Positions 1 through 10,834 of a stretch of DNA of 64,000 nt are shown piece after piece; positions within the stretch are counted from its first letter, which is position 1; the number at the start of each line of letters is the position of its first letter. A model generated the notes under the pieces. That model was not told where the DNA came from. It was given only the letters and a program-made list of their open reading frames with translations, and searched no databases. The stretch is from the NCBI GenBank assembly GCA_000507305.1, contig DF239296.1:124001-188000 (forward strand), written 5' to 3'. Source of the stretch: Breviolum minutum Mf 1.05b.01. Lineage: Eukaryota; Sar; Dinophyceae; Suessiales; Symbiodiniaceae. A program made the position numbers and the translations under genes.

Positions 1-247
1 CCAAGTCTTTCGAAAAATCCCAGGTAACACATGCAGCCAAAGACAACAATAACATCCACTTGTCAATAAACATGGTTCAAACTTTGGGATGCTTCCCGTC
101 CCATTAACAGTCACCACCGGAAACTTTGAAAACATCCTACCGTTTTTCAAGTCCTAAGGCTTTCTTTGTTTTGATGTGATTCTGACTTGCCTAGTGGAAA
201 AATATCATTGAAATCTGACTTCTTTTGCTCAAGTCCCCCAAACGAAC

Positions 248-316
248 AGGGGTCATTCTATAACCAACCCAAACACTGCACCAGTACAAGGGCGGCGGCA
301 AATCCCTCAAAGTTAG
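248..316 (+). repeat. Family L repeat
   Basis: GGGGTCATTCTATAACC...CAAATCCCTCAA. Related copies near 8837-8900, 35740-35815, 43850-43930 and 63283-63320, all in one orientation. Confidence 0.6.
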
Positions 317-352
317 CATACATCGCTGCTTCTTTGATCCCCTCCATTATTT

Positions 353-456
353 GTACCCTCCCGTAAACATAGCTGGCTGGAAAATCACCATTTTAAATAC
401 GAGATACATCTTCAACCGGTCTATTTTCCAGCCTGCTATGTAAGTTCACCGCAGTG
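353..456 (+). mobile_element. Family D element (D1)
   Basis: GTAAACATAGC at left; GCTATGTAAGTTCACCGCAG at right. The right end itself contains donor- and acceptor-like words. Confidence 0.75.
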
Positions 457-466
457 TAAATCTAAT

Positions 467-566
467 CTAGTTGGTGTTTTCAACCCATTTGAAAAATATA
501 ATACAAATTGGATCATTTCCCCCGGTAGGGCTAAAGGTAAAAAAATCTTTGAAATCCACCACCGAG
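467..566 (+). mobile_element. Family A element (A1)
   Basis: Begins CTAGTTGGTG, contains TTTGAAAAATAT and TTGGATCATTT, ends CCACCACCGAG. Confidence 0.85.
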
Positions 567-709
567 GAATAATCTTTAAACAAATGGCACATCCACAACT
601 CTCCCCAATCCAATCCAAGTCTCCATTGCAGGTACTAGGCCTTGCATGTTCCAAGGCAAGGCCTCTCAAAAACAGAAATAGCAAGGTGTTTTTGAGTCAC
701 AAATTTTCA

Positions 710-796
710 CCCTCCCTGAAACCAACATAGACCCTGAAAGTAGGCCCGGCCCTCTTCCAATGTTTCAGGTGCGAACTGTTGGTTTCAGGGAGGGTA
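710..796. mobile_element. Family B element (B1)
   Basis: CCCTCCCTGAAACC and its complement GGTTTCAGGGAGGG at the two ends. Confidence 0.9.
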
Positions 797-1717
797 AGCC
801 TTGTTTAGAAAGGTGATTATACAAATGATACACAAATGGTCATAAATTCGTGCATACATTCATACACATATTTTGAAGTGCCATATTCACTATCAGTTTG
901 TGATAATGCAATTTCATGTTTCATGGAGGATTTGAATATTATGGGCGTGTTTCTCAGAACCACCCGATTTTTTCATCAACCAGAATCAGAGAAGAATCAT
1001 CAGTTGATTTTGCGATTTTGGCTTAACCTGGTGATTGATGCGGAAACCATAAAAATTGATAACGCCACCAAGTAGCATCCCAACATGGAGGCTACAATAG
1101 TCCCTCAAAAAAATGGAGGGGTGCTAGGTTCTTCCCATGGAGCGGGTCAAATGCTCATAAGATAGGATACAACCTAGCAATTTCATAACCACAATACAGG
1201 CTATGGCAGGATGTCATGACAAATTATTCATTAACCAGGTTGCATGTATCTCAGAATGATTCATGGTTTCATCAACTACCTAACAAGTGCGTGAGTTGAA
1301 CCTAGCAACGTATCACTGCCAACAGACCTTTTTCCAAGCACCTTTCGCAGTCACCAGCGTGGAGCATTCCAGGGAATCAATCACCATTTTCTCATTCGAA
1401 AATCCATGGCCCAATCTCGTGTCATGGGACATTCTCGTTTGGTTCCAGGTTTCCGGGATTTACATTTCCATCGATTTCCCCCTCAAAAAAATCCACATCC
1501 ACTTTGGCGATTTCATCATCCCAAAGAACAGATGCTTTTTTTTGAGAAACATAGAAAACTATACATCTCCTGATGTTTTTTCACCCAGAAAAAAACCTAG
1601 GAATCCTTTTGTTAGAACACAATTCCAAATCCCGACCTTTTTTCCCTCCAAAGAATCATCCAAAAAGCTGCGGACTTCCTTCTGGTGGACCCACGGGTTA
1701 ACCCCCTCTTGGGTTAC
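797..1717. other. Stretch without supported gene
   Basis: Nothing recognisable as an exon was found. Open frames here are AT-rich and lack protein-like composition. Confidence 0.4.
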
Positions 1718-1757
1718 CCCAACCATTTTGCATCACGGCAGCTAAAATGATGCCGTC
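1718..1757 (-). CDS. Probable further DUF4116 exon
   Basis: The frame reads DGIILAAVMQNGW, a DUF4116 core, after GCTGAG|GAC and before a GT donor (TGGG|GTAACC). It lies 480 bp downstream of the preceding exon on the same strand. The residues normally found between repeats are missing, so either a small exon lies between or the start is further upstream: the frame stays open there (L-P-A-E before DG). The repeat identity is good and the borders are uncertain. Confidence 0.6.
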
Positions 1758-1952
1758 CTCAGCGGGAAGCACAACCAAGGGCCCATGGGAGGCCACCCAC
1801 CGATTCATCCATGTGATTTGGATGAGGCTCTGGGTGTCCCAACATCTGATCTCAAGGTTCTGGAAGCAACACCTTGTGTTAGATGACACGACATGATGAT
1901 AGAAGCAGGGTGAGGCATTTTTTTTTAAAGTAACGCCGGAACCATCGGATTG

Positions 1953-2011
1953 AAGAAGAAGAAGCAGAAGAAGAAGAAGAAGAAGAAGAAGAAGAAGAAA
2001 AAGAAGAAAAA
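1953..2011. repeat. (GAA)n microsatellite
   Basis: Purine trinucleotide run; source of several low-complexity ORFs. Confidence 0.95.
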
Positions 2012-2237
2012 GAAGTAGTAGCAGTAGTCGTCGTGGGTATGAGTTGTCCCTGTGGGAACGACAATGCATCCAAGATTTTTATGAATGTCACGCACTAGCC
2101 ATATCAATCTCCTACCCCCAGCAAGATTGCTCTGTAGCCAAGAATTTGTGTTAAGTAGATCACTTTCTTAAGAGATCTGGAATGGTATCACTTGCCATAC
2201 TTTGCATCTGTAGATGTCACTACCACCGGTTTTATGC

Positions 2238-2285
2238 CGAGTTTCTTATGGCCAAACCATTTTGCTTGACCGCCGCTAAAACAAC
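2238..2285 (-). CDS. Exon of DUF4116-repeat protein
   Basis: This exon reads VVLAAVKQNGLAIRNS after GTCCCAG|GTT. It is the canonical DUF4116 core. An in-frame TAA follows immediately (GCATAA), so the exon must end at or before TCG. The natural join is TCG|GCATAA, again GC. The exon that should supply A-x-x-L was not located, so this is the last securely joined exon. Confidence 0.8.
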
Positions 2286-2382
2286 CTGGGACTTCAATGG
2301 TCGGTTGCTTGGCAGTAAAATACCAAGGCGAAGTGGCTTGATGCATCCGTCATGTGAATGCGTAACTTCCATGAAACAATCA

Positions 2383-2464
2383 TACTGTTGATGGATATTT
2401 TAACCCTATAAATCATGGGATAATCATCATCCTTGGTGGTGCAGGATTTTGTCCATCAACAGTA
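2383..2464 (+). mobile_element. Family F element (F1)
   Basis: TACTGTTGATGG to CCATCAACAGTA, perfect 12-bp ends. Confidence 0.95.
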
Positions 2465-2603
2465 GCAATGGACATGCCCCTTATTCAGGAAACAACAATT
2501 TTATTTGGATTTTCGAAACGGATTTCTTAGATGACCAGAGGGTATCTTGGAAAAAAAATCCTCGGAGGGGAAACCATTCACTACATCAAAATCATTGTCC
2601 CGC

Positions 2604-2649
2604 CTCCACATCTTCTTGCAAATCTGTGGAAGCATGCTGCAAGGCGAGC
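2604..2649 (-). CDS. Exon of DUF4116-repeat protein
   Basis: This exon begins G|CTC after TTCCAG and reads LALQHASTDLQEDVE. It completes the Gly codon of the exon at 3327-3367. The next exon must continue VVLAAV, so it ends GTGGAG and the intron begins GCGGGAC, a second GC donor. The downstream intron is 318 bp. The in-frame TGA a few bases beyond GAG rules out read-through. Confidence 0.85.
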
Positions 2650-3326
2650 CTGGAACAACCCAACTGAAAAGAACACATCACAACAGATTTTGACATCCGA
2701 AAAACTCTGTGTTTAATCAACATCATCCAATCATATCCAATCAACATCACTAGTCGTTATATGTCGAATTGATTGAGATTCATCGAACAAGCACATGGGA
2801 AAATCCGTGGAAGGGTACAATTGTGAGTCAATCCGCGAATGATTCGGTGCTCCCGCTGATTCTTGGAATTTTGACGGGTAAAAACACCCGTCTCTCAAGC
2901 GCCAATATCAATGGTAATTGCTTATAGCTTGTAACATCAGGACTTGGCTGATATTGAACAATCTCTGTTTCTTTCTTCCACCATGAGACAATTGACAGCT
3001 ATATAGCCTCTTCGCAGTCTACAAATTTTCCATCACATTGTTGCTAATCAAGACTGCTGGTGCGTTTTTCCACATCAGAAGCTCTGGCATTTGCAAAGTT
3101 GTGAAGCAACTGCTACCCTAGCACCCATCACAATGAACATCAATGACTAGACTGCAGCAGCAAAATACAACATATTTCATTGATTCTTTTAGATACAGTA
3201 CCCAAAACAAAGGACAGTTGACCCAATGAATCTCAACTCATGGTCATTGAAGCATTGAAGTTAGAGTCTTGGTTCAGAATCTCTGAATTTCTTTTTTTGA
3301 AACGCCACATCTTCCAAGTTTCGCGC

Positions 3327-3367
3327 CCGTGCTGCTGAACTGCAGCTAGTACTAGTTCTTTATCATC
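3327..3367 (-). CDS. Exon of DUF4116-repeat protein
   Basis: This 41-nt exon reads DDKELVLAAVQQH plus GG of the next Gly codon. The acceptor is GGACAG|GAT. It carries the conserved LAAVxQxG core. The following exon supplies the rest of the Gly codon and then LALQHA, exactly the consensus, if the exon ends CACGG and the intron starts GCGCGA, a GC donor. The intron before it is 174 bp (GA-AG) and the one after is 677 bp (GC-AG). No GT lies in the bases where the join must fall. Confidence 0.85.
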
Positions 3368-3541
3368 CTGTCCAGGGCCAAAAGGGAACAAAATTGGAGC
3401 ATGTCACTGGCCCGGTTTGGGATCTACCTTTCCCAGGATGCACCAACCAGGATGATGAAGTCATTTTTTAGGCAAACCAGGTTCCTCCCCAACAAAAAAC
3501 CGTCATTTTGCCACGATGGCTGGGGAGGTTTCATGACGCTC

Positions 3542-3595
3542 CTTGAAAGCAGGCGCAGCATGCGCCAAGGCTTGGCCATTCTCCTGCAAAGCCAC
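3542..3595 (-). CDS. Exon of DUF4116-repeat protein (first recognised)
   Basis: This 54-nt exon reads VALQENGQALAHAAPAFK on the minus strand, a good DUF4116 unit (pattern xAVxQNGxALxxAxxxLK). The acceptor is ACAACAG|GTG. The next unit must begin directly after the K to keep the family spacing. The only join that does so ends the exon at AAG and starts the intron with GAGCG, a GA donor; the GT two bases further on breaks the frame. DUF4116 is a short tandem repeat family of unknown function common in algae and other protists. The 5' part of the gene, to the right, was not found. Confidence 0.8.
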
Positions 3596-3896
3596 CTGTT
3601 GTCGTCTTCTCGTTTTTGGGAAAACTGGATACAAAAACGCTGAAACTCACATTTTTGCACCTGAAAAATAGGCCGTTTGCCCCAAAAGGAATGAATTCCA
3701 ACCATCCATTTTAAAAGGTGTAAAAAAATGTTAGTTTCACATAAACTCCCGAATTTTCTTGGGTCGTTTCACATGAAGCTCCCCATGTGAAATGGTAGCA
3801 ACACATTTGCTTGACAAAAACTTTGGTAAAACCGAGCTCCGAACTAACACACGAGACCTGCGAGACCTAAGATGTTCCGATGGTTCAAAAGGGAAA

Positions 3897-3998
3897 CTGG
3901 TTGGTGGTTGAACCAACCCCTTTGAAAAATATTAGTCAAATTGGATCATCTTCCCCAAATAGGGGTGAAAGTAAAACATCTTTGAAACCACCACCTAC
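3897..3998 (+). mobile_element. Family A element (A2)
   Basis: CTGGTTGGTGG to CCACCACCTA; internal AGGGGTGAAA present. Confidence 0.85.
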
Positions 3999-4639
3999 TA
4001 GGAAAATGCTTGGGGATAATTCTTTTGTTTTCCAACAAAAAATACCACGTACCATCCAACAACAAATCTATCAGTGGGGTCATTGAAGGCTACCTACTTT
4101 TTTTGCAATTTTTCATCAAGCCTCAAGTTTGTTGGTGTCTATTTTGGGTTTCCTTTCTCCCCATGGTGGAACATTTTCATTGGAACCTACTAGCCTGAAC
4201 AACCATTTTTAATGCTTCCAGGAAAACAATAAATTGGAAACACAACAATTCGCATTTTCTTCAGGAAAGGAAAAACGGAAAAACGAGTTAAACCCTCAAG
4301 GAAAAAACATCCCACCAAACGGAAAAAGGAAATGTCATCCTCAAAAATGCCGCACCAAACGGGAAAAAACACCCTGAAAATTGATGCCAACCCCAAGGGT
4401 GGCTCTATGCAACTGGAAGGCTGGAATGCTCTACCTGCGGCTGGATGCAAAACAGCAACTGTGTGCATATTGGTTGGGTATCGGCAGAAGGTTTCATGAT
4501 TTCGGCACATAGGAATACTTGGATGAAATATGCAAATCATGGCATTCTCTCGATCCTACTCAATCACTTGCAAGTACAAAAAGAATCAATTCAGCTTTTT
4601 CCTCCTTCTACCATTTTTCTAACACAAGAGTTCAAGCAT

Positions 4640-4754
4640 GTCAATTGATGACCTTCTAAACGACTGTGTTGCTCCCCCTGCAACCCCCGCAAAAGAAAAC
4701 ATTGAAGGGACCCTCCCGAAAAAGGCGCCTCTCTCCTCACTTGTCACCTGAAAG
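4640..4754. CDS. Coding-like island, strand unresolved
   Basis: Both strands are open. The plus frame starts SMSIDDLLNDC and is rich in A, P, K and E. The minus frame follows a good acceptor (CCTTTCAG|GTGACA), reads VTSEERGAFFGRV and runs into TAG. AG|G and the minus-strand neighbours favour minus; composition favours plus. No family was recognised. Confidence 0.35.
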
Positions 4755-5275
4755 GTCGACGAAAAGAATTGCAACATTGAATTCTGAAATGAATTCCACA
4801 AGGTGAAATGAGTACATCAGTCGACCTTAAATTCTCAACAGATTGGGCACAAGGCAAGTGACTTTTTCAAAAAAAAAGAAGCTTTCCACATCTTTTCATC
4901 CTTTCTGAGAAGCTATGTTGAAACCTTTCACAAGTCAACAAGTCAACAAGAAAACTTCTAACCAACATTGACAGTTTCAAGTTTTTTAAATCACTTACTT
5001 TTTGCCCCAACAAAAACAGCTTTCCAGCGCCGTTAAGTGTATCACATCTGCCTCGGAACTCTGTCCCTTATCAAGTTGGATCCCCCCCCAAAATGGGCCC
5101 CATGAAAAATGATTCTTTCTTTACCAACGTAGACGTAAAACTTTTTCAAGAGAGTTTAGGAAGACCATTTTTGGATTTCCAATCGTTTGTTTGGTTAACG
5201 TAAAACTGGAAAAAAAACAAGAAAAACCGTGGCATTGTACCATTCCCAAATGCCTAAAATGACACCACAAATAAT

Positions 5276-5377
5276 CTGGTTGGTGGTTTCAACCCCATTG
5301 AAAAATATGAGTCAAATTGGGAATCTTCCCCATATATCGGGTTGAAAATTAAAACATATTTGAGTTGCCACCACCAG
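5276..5377 (+). mobile_element. Family A element (A3)
   Basis: CTGGTTGGTGG to CCACCACCAG. Confidence 0.85.
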
Positions 5378-5739
5378 TAATTGTCCACATCTTTTTGTGG
5401 CCCAAAAACATTCGTGAAAAAAAAGTTCCGAGTTCCAATCGTTATGACAAGAAAAAAAACCCCTTTCAGGGCTCCTTAGAGCTCCACCCTTTTTTCCAGG
5501 CGTCCGAAAGGTCACCCGGGAACCCACCGGTGAACAAATTGGTTTGTTTCGCTAGGGGGGTTCCTAGTGTTTGTGCACAGTTCAACAAAAAACAACATGA
5601 CTGTAGCAGTTGTATCATCAAATTTTGGTGAGTAAAACAACGAATCCTGAAAATGAAGGGTTTTATCTTCCGGAAATTTCTTTGAAAAGAGCTTCCAACA
5701 TCCACTTCTGAAACCACAACAAGAACAAACATAAATATA

Positions 5740-5856
5740 TACCCCTCGAAGTTTAACAGTTCGCCCTTGAAACATGGTGGTTGTTTCAGACGATCCGGCT
5801 TCCTATTGGGATTAGGTAACTTTTCAGGGGCGAACTGTTCAACTTCGGGAGGGTAG
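5740..5856. mobile_element. Family C element (C1)
   Basis: CGAAGTTTAACAGTTCGCCC to GGGCGAACTGTTCAACTTCG. Confidence 0.9.
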
Positions 5857-6234
5857 GTACATTCTTCCGAAAAGAAAACCCAACAGTTTCCAAATCTGAA
5901 ACATCTGGATGGGTTAGTTGGTTCCGATTTTCGTCTTCCACTTTTGGGCCACCGGACATCTGAATGCATCAGACCTTAGGCATGAAAATGAGGGATGCCA
6001 TGAGACGGATCCCTGAAGTGATGTTTGTTGCGTTTCTTTGGATTGGATCTCCAATCCAATGATCATTGTGTGGAAGCATTGCTGGGTTCATTTTTTTGTA
6101 TGTTTTGATCTAAACAACCTCCCTTTTGTTTTTGCTTCATATGTGAACATGTGAGGAAAACCAAACAAAAAACAACAAAAACCAAAACCATTTTTTTTGA
6201 GACATAAAGTGGCGCCTTTTGTGCTGGACTTTTT

Positions 6235-6345
6235 GTGCTCCCGCAGTTTCTGATTCAGCATCGCCCGTGGTGGAAGAAGCTTCTACACAGTGCAATGTTG
6301 GCCAGCAAATGGCGTCTGCACTCGTCTTCAGCGGAAGTTGTTGGT
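6235..6345 (+). CDS. Exon candidate
   Basis: A pyrimidine-rich acceptor (ctcccgcag) precedes a frame reading FLIQHRPWWKKLLHSAML and on to a GT donor (GGAA|GTTGTT). Other frames on both strands are also open. The basic, aromatic reading is the most protein-like one. No family was recognised. Confidence 0.35.
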
Positions 6346-6717
6346 TTCTAAGGTTCTGTTCAGCCAAGCCTTTTTGCGAAAAGAATGTGCCAAAATCATT
6401 GATTTGTCACGTTGATGAGAAGGCTTGGTTGACAAAGGAAACAATCCAAACATCAAAAATTCCAACATTGCTACAGGTTGAAAAACCTGACCCCAACATG
6501 GTCAACTGTCCACACCAACACGTGGAGTTCACCAATGATGGAGATCCAATGCTAACCAACACTTTCCAGCTATCGAAGTTCCAAACGCCATGTCTTCAAA
6601 TCACCATTCGCTCCCGGTGCCTCGAAAATGACATGTGATCTTTATCAAAAATGGGAAGTCAAAGAATAAGGTAAGGTGGTGGAGCAAACTAAATGAATAC
6701 TATATATAACATCATGT

Positions 6718-6965
6718 TCATTCATTCACATTCATATTCATATTCATATCCATATCAATATTTATATCATATTTATATCATATCATATCATATCATATCA
6801 TATTCATATTCATATTCATATTCATATCCATATCATATCATAGTCATATTCATATTCATATCCATATTCATATTCATATCCATATTCATATTCATATTCC
6901 TTTTATATTCATATTACATTATATCATACTATATCATATCATATTATATTATATGATATAATACA
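6718..6965. repeat. TTCATA/ATATC satellite-like block
   Basis: About 250 bp of imperfect TTCATA and TATCA units. Confidence 0.9.
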
Positions 6966-7205
6966 TGGATGGGTGCCCGTCATGTAAATGTGTATACATA
7001 CGTATATTTATACACAGTTTGCAAACAAATAACTAGGACATATGTATATACAATATCATATAATGATATATCTGGATGTATTGATAGACTTGACCCGAAC
7101 CATTCCAAATGCAACATTTCTTATCTTTGCCCACTTTTGATCTTGTGCGAACGAACCAAAAAATCATGCAGCATAACGACCTCCAAAACGCTCACATTTG
7201 CTCAC

Positions 7206-7240
7206 ATGAAATCGTGGCAGCTTCTTGGCACAACGGCTGC
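7206..7240 (-). CDS. Short exon candidate
   Basis: This 35-nt island has a good minus-strand acceptor (GATGCAG|GCAGCC) and a strong donor (TTTCAT|GTGAGC). The likeliest frame reads SRCAKKLPRFH. It sits on the same strand as the Erv/ALR exons upstream and could be a downstream exon of that gene. Confidence 0.45.
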
Positions 7241-7312
7241 CTGCATCAATGATCCAAGGAGGGAAAATCTTTATGCCTTGAAAAATCAGGATTCTGACAA
7301 CGCGATATTAAT

Positions 7313-7352
7313 CTAGTTGGTGGTTTCAAGCCATCTGAAAAATATTAGTCAT
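7313..7352 (+). mobile_element. Family A fragment (A4)
   Basis: Only the left half, CTAGTTGGTGG through GAAAAATATTAGTCA. Confidence 0.7.
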
Positions 7353-7702
7353 GGAACATGAAGGATTCTTTTGTTTTGCCATTCTCCACCTTTTCCCAAA
7401 CAAAAAACCACGCAGAATTTTGTCAAGGCCCTTGAGTTATTCCATTGACAAGGTGCTTCTACCCACATCGAATTCGCAAAAACATCTCGATGGGAACTTT
7501 TTAACGAGATTTCGATTCCCTCTGAATTCCCCGTCGACAAAAAGGAAGCAATTTCCTCAAATTCTAGGAACGGGATATACAAAAAACAAAAAAAATACAT
7601 ACATAAAGAGTACACATATATGTATAGCATAGTACGGTGTATATATTATGTACATATGAAATATAGTATATTCTATACCTATCAATTATCATCTCTGCAT
7701 AC

Positions 7703-7765
7703 CTTTGCGCAAGTTGCTTCAGTGAAAAAATCACCAAGGCCTTGGCTCTTGGGCCCCAACAAGGC
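7703..7765 (-). CDS. Exon, 21 codons, both splice sites clear
   Basis: Minus-strand exon bounded by CTTTCAG|GCC and GCAAAG|GTATGC, exactly 21 codons, reading ALLGPKSQGLGDFFTEATC and AK. Both phases are zero. It follows the AG|G rule seen in the DUF4116 and Erv exons. No family was recognised. It may belong to the gene whose Erv domain lies at 10.0-11.9 kb. Confidence 0.6.
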
Positions 7766-8607
7766 CTGAAAGGTGATTTTCAGCTGATCGAAGCCATCCC
7801 GGTTTTTGTTTGCTCCCGTGATTTTTTCCATGGGAGGGGATAGGGGAAAAAAAAGAAATTGAAGGGATTTTCATTTAATTTTTTTTTACTGAATCTCAAA
7901 CCCTGGTGCTTTCCAAATTGTTTTTTTTTTTTTGTTTTTCAAATCTTAGATTGCTAAACCAGCAGCTCCAGAAAAAAAAACTCCTCACACTTCCACGTCG
8001 GCCCAAAAAAGTCCAAATTTGAAATCCAACAGAGAATTCCAACTGTTCCCGCGGAAAGTTTTCACGACTTTTATGGTGAGTCACCTAGAAGTTAGGAAAC
8101 AAACACTTAGCACTTGATGAATATTGATGAATCTCATTGTTCACTACACTGGTTGGTTTGAGTTATAGGATCCTATTTTGAAGTAAGGAACCCGAGAGAA
8201 AAACAGCATATTTCCAAAAACATCCTTCAACCTGATTTGTATAAGACATGTTAAAATTGCTCACGAAAAAGGAAAACCACAAAAACACCTCCTACATCGA
8301 AGAAAGGAGGCGTTTTTTTTGGAAACATTGTTGAGGTTTGGGGGGGTTTTATACTAGGCACATTGGCATTGAAGTTTTCCAACACATCTTCGTGAAGGTT
8401 GCAACATGGACCACCCAAAGAAAAAACGATTGACATTTTCACCTGCCCGAACAAGAACCAACCAATCGTTCTTTTGGGCGAAATTTGGCAGCCATTTTAC
8501 AACTCTCAACCTGGAACATTTTCCCAGAGGTTAAAAAGACAACATCTTTGAAAGAGATACACGGAAACATAAGCTTTTGTAAACAAATTTCTGATGCATT
8601 TGCATAT

Positions 8608-8660
8608 CGGTGGTGGGTAATCGCTACCCATTTGAAAAATGAGTCAAATTGGAACATTTC
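8608..8660 (+). mobile_element. Family A fragment (A5)
   Basis: Left half only, with TTTGAAAAATGAGTCAAA. Confidence 0.6.
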
Positions 8661-8714
8661 TACTACCTTAACACCTGAAAATCACCCATTTCCTTTAATG
8701 AAAAATCAGTCCAC

Positions 8715-8773
8715 CTCCATAATGCAGCAGTCCATGGTTCCATTGATGCCATAGTGGCTGCGGCTGGAGCAGC
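8715..8773 (-). CDS. Exon candidate downstream of Erv domain
   Basis: Minus-strand island with TATCCCAG|GCTGC and GGAG|GTGGAC. Two frames are open: an Ala-rich one starting AAPAAATMASMEPW, and one starting with split Cys then CSSRSHYGINGTMDCC. The second is phase-compatible with the 9068-9184 exon if that ends CAAT with a GA donor. The strand is fairly clear; the frame is not. Confidence 0.45.
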
Positions 8774-9067
8774 CTGGGATATACAAATGATCATAACAGG
8801 ATATAACAGGTACAACTCTTTCACATCTCCATCAACAGGGGTCATTATAAGAAACCAATCCAAACGATGCAAGAAAAACAGGGGAAATCCCTCAATCTTA
8901 GGATGCGTTTGCAGGATTTGATCCCCTGAATATGGGTTCTTTAATGACCCTGCATAAGGCCATGGAGGGTACTGACATTCTTGGATGAATGAACTCCACT
9001 GATGAATAAACATTCTGTTCTTTGATAAGAATTGATTGCTGCAAGATGCATCTTTCTTCCAAGTTCA

Positions 9068-9184
9068 TTGTTTGAATCTCTCTTGTTCTTCCGACAAAGC
9101 GGACCCCTCAACTTCAGGCTGCTTTTCAAGTGCCACCAACCATCCCAATGTATTTGCATTCATTTGCAGTCTAGATGAAATTTC
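9068..9184 (-). CDS. Exon, C-terminal to Erv domain
   Basis: After TTTTCAG|GAA this exon reads EISSRLQMNANTLGWLVALE and continues KQPEVEGSALSEEQERFKQ, 39 codons of soluble-protein composition, then TGA. Either TGA (9065-9067) is the stop of the gene or the exon ends CAAT|GAAC with a GA donor. It joins in phase to the exon at 9238-9300 through an intron of about 53 bp. No domain was recognised. Confidence 0.65.
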
Positions 9185-9237
9185 CTGAAAAGCAAGTCAG
9201 TAAATCTTGTTAAAACCGTACATAAGGGCTCAGTAAC

Positions 9238-9300
9238 CCTCCCGATGGCCTGCGTGGGTGCCTCACTACATCCACACATCTTGTTGATGTTTGCCATCGC
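9238..9300 (-). CDS. Exon between Erv core and tail; hydrophobic extension upstream
   Basis: With acceptor TTTTGTCCAG|GCG the exon reads AMANINKMCGCSEAPTQAIG and R, ending GGGAGG|GTTACT, in phase with both neighbours. The same frame stays open another 90 bp upstream and there encodes a strongly hydrophobic segment (LLFTWLPSAAIAFLLVISAF) that would be a transmembrane helix if exonic. A C-terminal membrane anchor would fit quiescin-type sulfhydryl oxidases, but the better acceptor removes it. Confidence 0.55.
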
Positions 9301-10031
9301 CTGGACAAAAGCACTGATGACAAGCAAGAAAGCAATGGCTGCGCTTGGCAGCCATGTAAACAACAGAACTGGTAGGCTTTTCTCAGCCAAGTTTTTTGAA
9401 AAAGATCTTTCTTTTCAACATGATGGTGGAAGGAGCTTCTTCTTAAAGACCCAACGTTATGTATCAAAGAATCTACCTACAACCAAATAGTTTGCGAGTC
9501 GAAACAAAACAACAAGGAAACTGATACATTCCCCAAAAACTAACAGTTCGCCCCTCGAAAATGGTGGGTGGCAAAGGGAGAGCCTATTTTCAGAACCTTT
9601 CCCTGTCAGCAACTTGCCAATGTCCACGCCTCCGCTTCTGGGACAGGAGCTTTGCCTGTTTCGAGATTCACCTGAAACGTACGTTGCAACACTTGGCCCC
9701 TAAAAATCGATGATTGGAAGATAACACTTCCTTTTGGGATGGCCTGTTTTCAGGTTTTTTGTTGGCATAAATAGTTGGAATTTTGATTTAAGGACCATTT
9801 GTTGGTAAAAAAGCAATACAACAACAGATTGTTAGCACAAGTTTTTCTCCCATGTTGAGTCATTGTCACGAGCAAAATGAAAATCATAAGCTTCACAAGA
9901 TCTTCATGATTTGCCATGTCGTGACTAGGTTGATGAGTCAGGGTTGGTGCTTCAGCTCATCCTTTCAGAAAGGGATTATCACTTGGGGACATGATTTTTG
10001 AGTGTGAAAACAAATGAAGTGGCGCCCGCAC

Positions 10032-10095
10032 CGTGTTGTGCAAGCGCACCAGCCATCTCTCCAAGTCATCTCGCGTTGCAAGGTATGGTGTGGGC
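10032..10095 (-). CDS. Erv/ALR sulfhydryl oxidase domain, R-x(6)-W-x(4)-HN exon
   Basis: After TTTACGAG|G the exon reads PTPYLATRDDLERWLVRLHN and T, then donor ACACG|GTGCGG. The spacing R..L..W....HN is the conserved FAD-binding helix of the Erv1/ALR/QSOX family, where W and HN contact FAD. The first G completes a Pro codon begun in the CxxC exon (GATCC|GTCACT), giving the PP usual after the CxxC helix. The conserved VN that should follow HN was not found, so an exon is missing or diverged. Confidence 0.8.
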
Positions 10096-10658
10096 CTCGT
10101 AAAGAAACCCCGAAAAACCGCCGAATCAATCTGACTAGTGTCATGGAAGGAGAAACATTGATCTAACCAATACATCTCTGAAAAATGATGCATGCACAAA
10201 TCTACAATATTTACAAAATCACATCGCATCCAACTACATGGTCGTGTAGTTGTGCAACTGTAACAGTACAATGATAGACATGAAACCATACATACTTATA
10301 AACTTATACCGGATACCCAGATAGAAGTGTAATCCTTTGCTAAGGTCTTCCTATATGCACACTCTGTGACTTTCATACAAGTATTCTCGCTCAGCATGTT
10401 TGGATATGCAACGTAGTATCGTACATCTATGCAAATCACACCCGTTTGAAAAGTTATCACTTGCATCCTTTTCAACACTTTTCTAGCTCCTCGGCCATTC
10501 CAATAAAAGTTGAACATCTTCTTGGGCTTTCCATTTGGCCATTGGTATTTTGAAACCTCTCTTTTTGTGTCGTAGCCATAGTCTGTCAACGCAGATTTTT
10601 GTTGCAGCAAGTCTGAGATCGCAGACTTGTGACTTGTGGTGACTCCAAAAAATGGGAT

Positions 10659-10769
10659 TCGAGTTTGGTGGCTGAACCAACCCATTTGAAAAATATGATA
10701 TAGTCAAATTTGGATCACTCCCCCAAGGATCGGGGTGAAAATAAAGAATGTGTCGGATTTCCCCACCTA
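10659..10769 (+). mobile_element. Family A element (A6), inside an Erv intron
   Basis: Inverted-repeat element starting near TTTGGTGGCTGAACC and ending CCCCACCTAG. It lies in the intron between the CxxC and HN exons. Confidence 0.8.
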
Positions 10770-10834
10770 GGATTTCCAAACACGAGCCACAAATCATCAA
10801 ACGAACCCGTGACTCAATTTTGACAGAAAGTGAC

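Noticed and set aside
3066..3119. Minus-strand frame QLLHNFANARASDVEK as another DUF4116 exon
   Set aside because: The exons on either side already join perfectly, and the acceptor lacks the following G.
10461..10612. Minus-strand frame DLLQQKSALTDYGYDTKREV and on
   Set aside because: It looks coding and has a GT donor, but it would sit inside the Erv domain between CxxC and HN, where the flanking exons already join in phase at family spacing.
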